NCBI GenBank assembly: GCA_051745635.1
Contig: JBNJEH010000080.1
Coordinates: 1-12,143, forward strand
DNA from: Brumimicrobium sp051745635
Lineage (GTDB): Bacteria > Bacteroidota > Bacteroidia > Flavobacteriales_D > Crocinitomicaceae
DNA length: 12,143 nucleotides
Reading direction: 5' to 3'
A model generated the notes under the pieces. It did no database searches, was not told where the DNA came from, and saw only the letters and a list, made by a program, of their open reading frames with translations. Below, in pieces: positions 6,718-12,143 of the stretch (position 1 is its first letter; every line of letters begins with the position of its first letter). The position numbers and the translations under genes are program-made.

Positions 6718-7029
6718 ATGTACGCAATTGTAGAGATAGCAGGGCAACAATTTAAAGTTGAAAAAGATCAACGTGTATTTGTCAACCGTTTGGATGCGAA
6801 AGAAGGCGATAAAGTCGATTTCGATCGCGTTTTATTGACGGATGACAAAGGAAAAGTGAACGTTGGCGCCCCGGCTATAGATGGTGCAAAAGTTTCTGCG
6901 AAGGTAGAACGTCACCTGAAAGGAGATAAAGTAATCGTCTTCAAAAAGAAACGAAGAAAAGGTTACAAAAAGAAAAACGGACATCGTCAATACATGACTG
7001 AATTGTCGATTACGGGAGTTAAAGGTTAA
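6718..7029 (+). CDS. rplU: 50S ribosomal protein L21
   Basis: A structural protein of the large ribosomal subunit that binds 23S rRNA. The 103-aa length is normal. The N-terminus MYAIVEIAGQQFKVEKDQ is the L21 signature, and the basic segment FKKKRRKGYKKKNGHRQYMTELSITGV near the C-terminus contains the conserved (K)GHRQ..T.. motif. It is followed 44 bp later by rpmA, the near-universal rplU-rpmA order, and is preceded by a good promoter, so the two form one operon. Confidence 0.98.
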   Translation: MYAIVEIAGQQFKVEKDQRVFVNRLDAKEGDKVDFDRVLLTDDKGKVNVGAPAIDGAKVSAKVERHLKGDKVIVFKKKRRKGYKKKNGHRQYMTELSITGVKG

Positions 7030-7073
7030 TCACGTTAACTAGCGAAGTTAGTTTAACACAAAATTTTAATACG

Positions 7074-7346
7074 ATGGCACACAAAAAAGGAGTCGGAAGT
7101 TCGAAAAACGGAAGAGAATCAGAGAGTAAACGCCTCGGAGTAAAAATCTTCGGAGGTCAGGCTGCAATCGCAGGGAACATTATCGTTCGTCAACGCGGAA
7201 CAAAACACCATCCTGGATTAAATGTCGGGAAAGGTAAAGATGATACACTTTACGCCTTGACAGACGGAGTGGTTGAATTCAGAAAAAAGAAAAATAATCG
7301 TTCTTTTGTTTCTGTAGTCCCTGCTGAGGAAAAAGCTGAGGCCTAA
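7074..7346 (+). CDS. rpmA: 50S ribosomal protein L27
   Basis: A large-subunit protein whose flexible N-terminus reaches the peptidyl transferase centre. The 90-aa sequence begins MAHKKGVGSSKNGRESESKR and contains the conserved GVKIFGGQ and RQRGTKHHPG.NVG motifs. There is no cleavable N-terminal extension of the kind found in Firmicutes L27. It is the second and last gene of the operon, followed by a terminator about 34 bp downstream. Confidence 0.98.
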   Translation: MAHKKGVGSSKNGRESESKRLGVKIFGGQAAIAGNIIVRQRGTKHHPGLNVGKGKDDTLYALTDGVVEFRKKKNNRSFVSVVPAEEKAEA

Positions 7347-7380
7347 AATAAGACGAAACATCTAATTACAATATTCAAAG

Positions 7381-7411
7381 GGTGTGACCGATTTTGGTTG
7401 CACCTCTTTTT
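7381..7411 (+). terminator. Rho-independent terminator of rplU-rpmA
   Basis: A 9-bp stem, GGTGTGACC (7381-7389) with GGTTGCACC (7396-7404), includes two G-U wobble pairs and a 6-nt loop. A run of five T follows at 7407-7411. It lies 34 bp after the rpmA stop codon. Confidence 0.75.
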
Positions 7412-7588
7412 GTTTATAGCAGGGCGCAATAGGATCGCATCAGCCACATCGCAAGAGACGATCGCTTTACAATTCTCCAAAACGCCATCTAACTATACAT
7501 CGGCGCAAATTCAGTCATTTTGCATTTTTATTTATAATTCTAAAATTAATTGTTGATAATTCCTTAATTTAGTGTCAAAAGTTTAGCT

Positions 7589-8290
7589 ATGAAACAAACA
7601 CTACTCGCTATTATCACTCTTTTCGCATTTGCCCAGAGCGGGCAATCTCAATGCACGGTCAATATTGATCCGTCTACCATTATTGTTACTCAAGATTCGA
7701 CCATCGCTTCCGACTTGGGAAACCAACAATTTTATTTGGTTTGCCAGGGGGTCACGCTCACCTATGAAGGTACGCAGAGCGCGAAGGTCACCTATTACCT
7801 CGAAGATGCGGCAAGTGTCATTTCTCAACGCAGTCACGAAGCCATCCTCTACATGAAGCGCTTGTCTTCAATCGACGCGAATTACAGCGAAAATGGGAAG
7901 TGGGCAATCACAAAAGACGCTTGGTACGATCCCACTGCTCAGTTTATCGATCACGTTCAAGGTTCAAACTTCAATGAATGTGCTGAAGTTGTTTTCAACT
8001 ACGGATCTGTAGGAAATTGCAGCGGTACGGCAGCTATCAAAGAAGAATCGCGCGCCGAATTTCATCTGCTTCCGAACCCGACTGACGATTATCTTACGAT
8101 TCAATTCTCACAATCGGAGGAAAGAAGAATTACAGTACTGAACGTTCTGGGTAAAGAAATGCAGAGCATCAACACACAAGAAGAAGAAATAACTCTGGAT
8201 GTGCGCGAACTTAAATCCGGAACGTATTTCGTTGCCATCACTTCGGGGCAAGGAAAGCAATCTACCAAGAAATTAATTATCCAAAAATAA
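7589..8290 (+). CDS. Short secreted protein with T9SS type A sorting domain
   Basis: A 233-aa secreted or surface protein of unknown function. A Sec signal peptide (MKQTLLAIITLFAFAQSGQS) is predicted to be cleaved after residue 20, leaving Gln-Cys. The mature region, about 21-150, has four Cys (22, 52, 131, 144) that could form disulfides. The stretch about 48-95 (VCQGVTLTYEG, YYLEDAASV) resembles short beta-solenoid turns seen in other small T9SS proteins; this is a weak impression. The C-terminal sorting domain runs from LPNPTDDY (161-168) to KKLIIQK, with the typical V.VLNVLGKEM and LKSGTYFV segments. Export through the T9SS is well supported. The stop codon overlaps the ATG of the next gene (TAATG), so the two are probably co-translated. 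Upstream TAATTTAG (7565-7572) resembles a -7 element with one mismatch, but lacks a matching -33. Confidence 0.82.
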   Translation: MKQTLLAIITLFAFAQSGQSQCTVNIDPSTIIVTQDSTIASDLGNQQFYLVCQGVTLTYEGTQSAKVTYYLEDAASVISQRSHEAILYMKRLSSIDANYSENGKWAITKDAWYDPTAQFIDHVQGSNFNECAEVVFNYGSVGNCSGTAAIKEESRAEFHLLPNPTDDYLTIQFSQSEERRITVLNVLGKEMQSINTQEEEITLDVRELKSGTYFVAITSGQGKQSTKKLIIQK

Positions 8291-8691
8291 TGAAACACCC
8301 CTATTTAAAAAATGAGAAAAAGCTGATATTCAGCGTGTTTATACTCTTGTTTTTTTCATGTAGTGTTAAAGAACTGGAAAAATATAATGAAGATTTCAGT
8401 GGCTCCTGGCGTTCTGAGGTCTTTAATTCTCCCACTCAAGGTGATTCTGCGCGCCACTACCTCGATGTAGATGGCAAAAACAGTGCTTTTGGTTATTCCT
8501 GTGATGCAGAAAATCCGCACGACGACTGTTTGCGCTACCAATCGGGAACAGCTAAATACAACAAAGCCAACCAGGGACTCCAAATCGGGAATTCAGTTGA
8601 AAAAATCTATCGCGTCGATCGCGAACCTTTTATAAATGATGAAGGAAAATGGGAGCTGGTGCTCGACAGTATTTCTTATTTTAAATATTGA
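8290..8691 (+). CDS. Small putative lipoprotein, lipocalin-like
   Basis: A 133-aa protein I do not recognise. The N-terminus is basic, followed by a hydrophobic segment ending FFSC (Cys24), a relaxed lipobox with Phe at -3 and -2, so lipidation is likely but not certain. The mature part begins with DFSGSWRSEVF, a G-x-W pattern like that at the start of lipocalin-type beta-barrels, followed by alternating polar/hydrophobic strands and a possible disulfide between Cys71 and Cys80. Its ATG overlaps the stop of the upstream T9SS cargo gene by one base, so it probably acts with that protein at the cell envelope; the coupling is seen, the functional link is inferred. No terminator is obvious downstream. 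Confidence 0.65.
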   Translation: MKHPYLKNEKKLIFSVFILLFFSCSVKELEKYNEDFSGSWRSEVFNSPTQGDSARHYLDVDGKNSAFGYSCDAENPHDDCLRYQSGTAKYNKANQGLQIGNSVEKIYRVDREPFINDEGKWELVLDSISYFKY

Positions 8692-8944
8692 GGATTCTGT
8701 TGCTGTTTAAAACTGAAAAATATTCAATGATGAACTCAATCAGTAGTTAATTCAGCTCTATCCTCTGCACTTCAAAATTCAACATTTGTCACGCTGAGCG
8801 GAATCGAAGAGCAACGATTCCACCGTTCTTTAGTTCTACATTCTGCGATTCCAAGGTGCCACTTTTAGCTATTTACGAAATTTCGGCTATATCCAGTAAG
8901 CTGGTCGTAGGATCATATTGAAAAATATAGCAATGCAACCCACA
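8692..8944. other. Intergenic region with candidate dispersed repeat
   Basis: A 253-bp gap between the convergent lipoprotein and rlmH genes. I see no ORF with coding character, no tRNA and no clear terminator. It holds the sequence described at 8788-8821 and an additional copy of CGATTCC at 8846-8852. Confidence 0.5.
8788..8821 (+). repeat. Candidate dispersed intergenic repeat with 7-bp inverted repeat
   Basis: GTCACGCTGAGCGGAATCG resembles the GTCA.xCTGAGCG.AGTCGAAG-type short interspersed repeats that I recall as frequent in Bacteroidota and other genomes. It contains a perfect inverted repeat, GGAATCG (8800-8806) and CGATTCC (8815-8821), with an 8-nt loop. Only one copy is visible here, so repeat status rests on memory of the family. 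Confidence 0.4.
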
Positions 8945-9418
8945 TCATTCATGATGATACGGCTCACCTTTTAAAATGGTCATCGCGCGATATATTTGTT
9001 CTACGAAAAACAACCGGATCATTTGATGAGAAAATGTCATCTCGCTTAAAGCGAGCCGGGCATCCGCGCGTTGATAGACCTCTTGCGAAAATCCGTATGG
9101 ACCACCTATCACAAAAACGAGGGCGCCACCTCCGCGATTAAAGCGCTTCTGCAAATGGCGGGCGAATTGCACTGAAGTGAACGTTTTTCCTTTTTCGTCC
9201 AGCAATTCAACAAAATCGTTCGGCTTTATTTTCTTGAGAATAGCCACGCCTTCTTCCTGTTTGATTTCAGCCGTTGACTTTTTGCGAGCATTGCGCACAT
9301 CGGGCACCACGATATAGTCGAGTTTACCATATTTATTCAATCGTTTGGCGTATTCTGAGATTCCCGTTGATAGAAACCCCTGATGATCTTTACCGACGAC
9401 GATCAGCTTTATTCTCAT
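8945..9418 (-). CDS. rlmH: 23S rRNA (pseudouridine1915-N3)-methyltransferase RlmH
   Basis: A SPOUT-class methyltransferase (YbeA family) that uses S-adenosylmethionine to methylate N3 of pseudouridine 1915 in helix 69 of 23S rRNA on assembled 70S ribosomes. The 157-aa length is standard. The SAM-binding knot shows VFVIGGPYGFS (102-111), followed by the conserved MTFSHQMIRLFFVEQIYRAM (127-146) and the terminal GEPYHHE. The start ATG overlaps the stop of the upstream DUF4783 gene as ATGA, so it is translationally coupled. Its pseudouridine substrate is normally made by RluD, which is not in this window. Confidence 0.97.
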   Translation of the reverse strand: MRIKLIVVGKDHQGFLSTGISEYAKRLNKYGKLDYIVVPDVRNARKKSTAEIKQEEGVAILKKIKPNDFVELLDEKGKTFTSVQFARHLQKRFNRGGGALVFVIGGPYGFSQEVYQRADARLALSEMTFSHQMIRLFFVEQIYRAMTILKGEPYHHE

Positions 9419-9801
9419 TTGGACTTTGCAATTTCAATCGATTCTATCACGTGACGGCTGCCTTTTTTCTCGAACTTTATACTGACCCTGAAACGATCGC
9501 TTCCCGAATGGTAATTTCCTATACCAAAAGATGATGCTCCTTCATCTTTTCCTTTAAAATCGAAAGTAAAAGATGAGGGAGGATATTGTTTGAAAAACTT
9601 CTTGAGCACTTGAGTACCTTGCGATGTACTGTAAACACCTTCGTCTTCCTCGATGGTTATGAGCACTTTCGATTTGCCCAATTCCATCACTTCTGAAGCC
9701 TCTCCTTTCTCAAAAGCAAGCTGCACTTCATCAAATGGAATATTCAGTACCGCAGACAGTGCGATAACTATAGAGATGAGCGCAGATGTTATTAGATTCA
9801 T
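9415..9801 (-). CDS. DUF4783 family exported protein
   Basis: A 128-aa protein with an N-terminal hydrophobic signal segment (about residues 2-19, ITSALISIVIALSAVLNI), so probably periplasmic. The rest (FEKGEASEVMELGKSKVLITIEEDEGVYS, QGTQVLKKFFKQYPPSSFTF, YHSGSDRFRVSIKF) matches my recollection of the DUF4783 family, a cystatin/NTF2-like alpha+beta fold found almost only in Bacteroidota and commonly encoded next to rlmH. Function is unknown. The stop overlaps the rlmH start by 4 bp. A near-consensus TAATATTTG (9828-9836, one extra base) about 26 bp upstream might serve as promoter. Confidence 0.85.
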   Translation of the reverse strand: MNLITSALISIVIALSAVLNIPFDEVQLAFEKGEASEVMELGKSKVLITIEEDEGVYSTSQGTQVLKKFFKQYPPSSFTFDFKGKDEGASSFGIGNYHSGSDRFRVSIKFEKKGSRHVIESIEIAKSK

Positions 9802-10054
9802 ACTGTTCTTTTAGTGGGCTTATTTAACAAATATTATGCCTTAAATTTTCAAAATGCACTACCCTACTGTACAAAGGTGTTCCGACAATCAATAGATCGT
9901 ATTTTCTTCACTTTGCCATGCACTTTACCGTCGGGATTTTATCAGGCAACAAGAAAATGATTCTCAGGAAAATCCCCACCGTTCTCACTTCTATTACGCT
10001 TTCTTTTGACTTTTCAGGTTGAACTGCACCGTGTTAAACCCGTCATTCGTGTCA
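9802..10054. other. Intergenic region, no recognisable gene
   Basis: A 253-bp stretch between two minus-strand genes. No coding region, tRNA or convincing terminator is visible. It contains an inverted repeat GGGATTTT (9933-9940) / AAAATCCC (9969-9976) with a 28-nt loop that may itself fold (AGAA / TTCT). A 34-codon plus-strand ORF (9918-10022) has no support as a gene. Confidence 0.5.
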
Positions 10055-10936
10055 TCAACTCATTTTGAGAAATGCGACTTCTTTTTCGGATAAGTGGCGG
10101 TAGTGTCCGCGCGGCAGATCCTTTTTGTCCAGTCCGGCATATTCCAGGCGATCCATCGTGCGCACCTCGTAGCCCAGTTTACCCATCATCAATTTCACCG
10201 TATTGCTCTTACTTGAAAGGATCGAAATGCCGATTTCAGTTTTGGAGCGCCCTTTGACGTAACTCGCTTCCTCGGCACTAAACATGTGTTCATCCACGTA
10301 CATTCCAGCCGTCAAACGACCCAGATCCTCTTGTTCCATAGGTCGATCCAGCGATACGTGAAAGAGTTGTGCTGATTTGAATTTCGGATGAGTCAACTTT
10401 TTCTCCATATCACCATCATTGGTGAATAATAACAATCCACAAGCGGCTTTTTCCATCTTTCCCACGGGAAATAACGGTTCTTTACACGCCTTTTGTACCA
10501 GGCTCAACGCCGATTTACCAGTCGCCGTACGCGCTGAAGGAACGACCACAAAATCCTTTGGTTTATTGAGTAAAACGTAGCGCTTCTTATCCTGGTTAAT
10601 GGTAATTCCGTCATATTTTACTTCGTCATCCGGACGCACGCGCAAACCGAGTTCTGTAACAGTTTTACCATTTACACTCACAACTCCTGAAGAAATGAGT
10701 GCATCGGCCTCTCGCCTCGAACAAATTCCCGCATTCGAAAGAAATTTATTGAGTCGCACCCGATCCGAAAATTTCGGCAGTGGCTCGCCCTTTCGCGTGC
10801 GCTTGCTCTTGGGTAAACCTGCTTTTTTCGACTCCGGTGAATCGCTACCGCGTTTTTTATATTTACCTTTAACAGATTTGCGCTCGCCTTTCTTGCTGTT
10901 GCGCTTTCTACCTTTATGATCATTACTTTTTCCCAT
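10055..10936 (-). CDS. RsuA/RluB/RluE/RluF-family pseudouridine synthase homologue with altered active site
   Basis: A 293-aa homologue of the enzymes that convert uridine to pseudouridine in rRNA. Residues 1-60 are a Lys/Arg/Ser-rich, probably disordered RNA-binding tail, common in Bacteroidota members. An S4 RNA-binding domain follows at about 61-108 (RLNKFLSNAGICSRREADAL). The catalytic domain starts at YVLLNKPKDF (120-129). The family motif PVGRLD..T.GLLL.TNDG reads PVGKMEKAACGLLLFTNDG here: the catalytic Asp is Glu162. The later GKNRQVRR motif is also degraded (SKSNTVKL, 242-249). LTHPKFK, LDR/MDR and the C-terminal AGLDKKDLPRGHYRHLSEKEVAFLK are normal. The frame is intact over its full length, so it is not an obvious pseudogene. 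It may be inactive and bind RNA as a paralogue of a true RluB elsewhere. It has its own -7 element. GGAG abuts the ATG, too close to serve as a normal ribosome binding site. Confidence 0.88.
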   Translation of the reverse strand: MGKSNDHKGRKRNSKKGERKSVKGKYKKRGSDSPESKKAGLPKSKRTRKGEPLPKFSDRVRLNKFLSNAGICSRREADALISSGVVSVNGKTVTELGLRVRPDDEVKYDGITINQDKKRYVLLNKPKDFVVVPSARTATGKSALSLVQKACKEPLFPVGKMEKAACGLLLFTNDGDMEKKLTHPKFKSAQLFHVSLDRPMEQEDLGRLTAGMYVDEHMFSAEEASYVKGRSKTEIGISILSSKSNTVKLMMGKLGYEVRTMDRLEYAGLDKKDLPRGHYRHLSEKEVAFLKMS

Positions 10937-10955
10937 CTCCTCTTGAATTGATTTG

Positions 10956-10963
10956 CAAAGATA
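10956..10963 (-). promoter_or_regulatory. Bacteroidota-type -7 element of the pseudouridine synthase homologue
   Basis: On the minus strand the sequence TATCTTTG matches TAnnTTTG exactly, 19 bp before the start codon. It lies in the 53-bp gap after the yraN-like gene, suggesting independent transcription. No -33 TTTG is found at the expected distance. Confidence 0.5.
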
Positions 10964-10989
10964 AGGAAACCAACGGATTTAAATATCCT

Positions 10990-11349
10990 TTACAACCTCG
11001 GATAAAAAGCTTCCTCAATATGTTCAATAAACGTACCTTTAGAATTGTGCACGATCGATATAATATCAAATCGCGCCTCTTGTTCACTGTCATTTTCGAT
11101 CATGTATTGATGTGCACACCGAATAATCTGGCGTTGTTTATGCCGGTGAACTGCCTTCCAGGGTGGTCCGATCTGGGCAGTTTGGCGGGTTTTTACCTCT
11201 ATAAAAATCAGGCAATTCGCATCCTCAACGACAATATCTACTTCGTTGCGCTGAAAACGGTAATTGGTTTTTACAATGTGATAATGTTTCTCTTTTAAAT
11301 ACTGTATGGCGAGTGCTTCTCCGAGATCGCCGAGTTCTTTGGTGGTCAT
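10990..11349 (-). CDS. YraN/UPF0102 family endonuclease-like protein
   Basis: A 119-aa protein of the UPF0102/YraN family, with a restriction-endonuclease-like (PD-(D/E)XK, Holliday-junction-resolvase-like) fold. The family pattern is complete: GDLGEALAIQYLKEK (7-21), TNYR (28-31), NEVDIV with Asp38, and the catalytic-type EVKTR (Glu51, Lys53), then the conserved Lys/Arg-rich helix and ARFDIISI. The biochemical role of the family is poorly defined, with nuclease activity on branched or single-stranded DNA suggested for some members. An ATG 11 codons upstream (11380-11382) is in frame; I prefer ATG 11347-11349 because MTTKELGDLGE matches the usual start. It is divergent from the exonuclease gene. 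Confidence 0.9.
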   Translation of the reverse strand: MTTKELGDLGEALAIQYLKEKHYHIVKTNYRFQRNEVDIVVEDANCLIFIEVKTRQTAQIGPPWKAVHRHKQRQIIRCAHQYMIENDSEQEARFDIISIVHNSKGTFIEHIEEAFYPRL

Positions 11350-11427
11350 TTTACGCGATTTTAAAATTATTACTCCATTCAATTTAAGAAAATCGAATCA
11401 AATAAAATAGAATTGACACATTTTTTT

Positions 11428-11435
11428 TATCTTCG
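11428..11435 (+). promoter_or_regulatory. Possible -7 element of the exonuclease gene
   Basis: TATCTTCG differs from TAnnTTTG at one position and lies 7 bp before the first in-frame ATG (11443) and 16 bp before the second (11452). There is no -33 TTTG at the right distance, so this is a weak call. Confidence 0.3.
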
Positions 11436-11451
11436 ATTGAAAATGACGCCT

Positions 11452-12143
11452 ATGTTAGAAAAACTTCAATTCAATCATGTGCTCTTCCTCGATATTGAGA
11501 CTGTTCCGCAGGTCTATCGATACGAAGATCTCGAACCGACTACAGCAGAACTCTTCAGCCAGAAAACGCGCTTTCAGCAAAAAGACGGCAAAGAGGTCAA
11601 AGAAATTTACGATGAACGCGGTGGCGTGCTGGCAGAATTCGGCAAAATCGTTTGTATTTCATGCGGTTTTGTCCGAAATACATCCACTGGAAAAGAAATT
11701 CGACTGAAATCATTTTACCACGACGATGAAGCGACCTTGCTGAAGCAATTTGCAACGCTGCTGGAAGATCATTACAACGGTCCTTACGATGTATTGTGCG
11801 GTCATAATGGTAAAGAATTTGACTTTCCTTACATCGCGCGGCGCATGTTGATCAATGGACTCAAATTACCCAACGCACTCGACATCGCCGGCAAAAAACC
11901 CTGGGAGGTAAACCATTTGGATACGCTCGAATTGTGGAAGTTCGGCGACTACAAACATTTCACTTCATTGCCCTTGTTGTGTCACATTTTTGAAATCCCT
12001 ACCCCAAAAGATGATATATCAGGTGCAGATGTGGCGCGCGTCTATTACGAGGAAAACGATTTGGAAAGAATTAAGTTATATTGCGAAAAAGATGTTGTAG
12101 CGCTCATACAGCTACTCTTAAAAATGAAAGGAGATGCACTCGT
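11452..12143 (+). CDS. Predicted 3'-5' exonuclease related to PolB exonuclease domain (DEDDy; 3' end outside window)
   Basis: The N-terminal 230 codons of a predicted DNA/RNA 3'-5' exonuclease of the family related to the PolB proofreading domain (PF10108-type). All four metal-binding acidic residues are visible: Asp14 and Glu16 in FLDIETVP, Asp124 in GHNGKEFDFPYIARR, and Asp214 in YCEKDV with Tyr210 as the DEDDy tyrosine. Family-typical segments include AEFGKIVCIS, KKPWEV.HLDTLELWKFGDYKHFTSL and IPTPKDDISG. This is a stand-alone exonuclease, not part of a polymerase, as far as the window shows. I prefer ATG 11452 (MLEKL) as start; an in-frame ATG lies three codons upstream at 11443. Only the last few residues are probably missing. 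Confidence 0.9.
   Translation, partial: MLEKLQFNHVLFLDIETVPQVYRYEDLEPTTAELFSQKTRFQQKDGKEVKEIYDERGGVLAEFGKIVCISCGFVRNTSTGKEIRLKSFYHDDEATLLKQFATLLEDHYNGPYDVLCGHNGKEFDFPYIARRMLINGLKLPNALDIAGKKPWEVNHLDTLELWKFGDYKHFTSLPLLCHIFEIPTPKDDISGADVARVYYEENDLERIKLYCEKDVVALIQLLLKMKGDAL

Noticed and set aside
9918..10022. 34-codon plus-strand ORF in the intergenic gap
   Set aside because: No promoter, no ribosome binding site and no recognisable feature; length expected by chance.
10937..10945. GGAG as a Shine-Dalgarno sequence for the pseudouridine synthase homologue
   Set aside because: It touches the ATG directly with no spacer, which is too close to function normally.
10599..11298. Plus-strand ORFs opposite the pseudouridine synthase and YraN-like genes
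   Set aside because: Both minus-strand genes have clear family motifs, making the opposite frames shadows.
11477..11707. 76-aa plus-strand ORF overlapping the exonuclease gene in another frame
   Set aside because: The exonuclease frame carries the DIET and GHNGKEFD motifs and stays open to the window end.
1..12143. CRISPR array, insertion sequence, prophage, tRNA or rRNA genes, or a defence island
   Set aside because: No regularly spaced direct repeats, transposase-like ORF, terminal inverted repeats or structured RNA genes were seen; gene content is mostly core.

Overview
The window looks like a chromosomal, mostly housekeeping segment of a Bacteroidota genome, probably Flavobacteriia-like. 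Three lines of evidence support this. Two secreted proteins end in C-terminal type IX secretion (T9SS) sorting domains. Several genes are preceded by the Bacteroidota-type promoter (TAnnTTTG at -7, sometimes with TTTG about 19-22 nt upstream) and have no usable Shine-Dalgarno sequence. The DUF4783-rlmH pair and the PolB-related exonuclease are typical of this phylum. I cannot name genus or species.

Layout. 1-894 (-) is the N-terminal part of glycyl-tRNA synthetase, cut by the window edge. 1081-2643 (+) is a multidomain secreted T9SS cargo with two tandem HYR-like repeats and a strong terminator. 2841-3519 (+) is a two-gene module of a four-helix membrane protein and a 66-aa XRE/Cro regulator that overlap by 11 bp. 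It converges, with a 2-bp gap, on an aldehyde dehydrogenase at 3522-4883 (-). 5034-5498 (-) is a lipoprotein with a heavy-metal-associated-like domain, divergent from an EamA/DMT permease at 5596-6534 (+). 6718-7346 (+) is the rplU-rpmA ribosomal operon with its own promoter and terminator. 7589-8691 (+) pairs a short T9SS cargo with a small lipoprotein (TAATG overlap). 8945-9801 (-) is DUF4783-rlmH with an ATGA overlap. 10055-10936 (-) is an RsuA/RluB-type pseudouridine synthase homologue whose catalytic Asp is Glu. 10990-11349 (-) is a YraN/UPF0102 nuclease-like protein. 11452-end (+) is a DEDDy 3'-5' exonuclease, cut by the window edge.

How it works together. The core is translation and RNA maintenance (glycyl-tRNA charging, L21/L27, two rRNA modification-type enzymes), interleaved with envelope proteins. 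Most genes seem to be independent short transcription units. The only tight couplings are membrane protein/XRE, rplU/rpmA, T9SS cargo/lipoprotein and DUF4783/rlmH. I see no mobile element, phage, CRISPR array, tRNA or rRNA gene, and no obvious defence or biosynthetic system. The most interesting observations are the degenerate pseudouridine synthase active site, the -7 elements lying almost against start codons (likely leaderless mRNAs), and two small uncharacterised coupled gene pairs.
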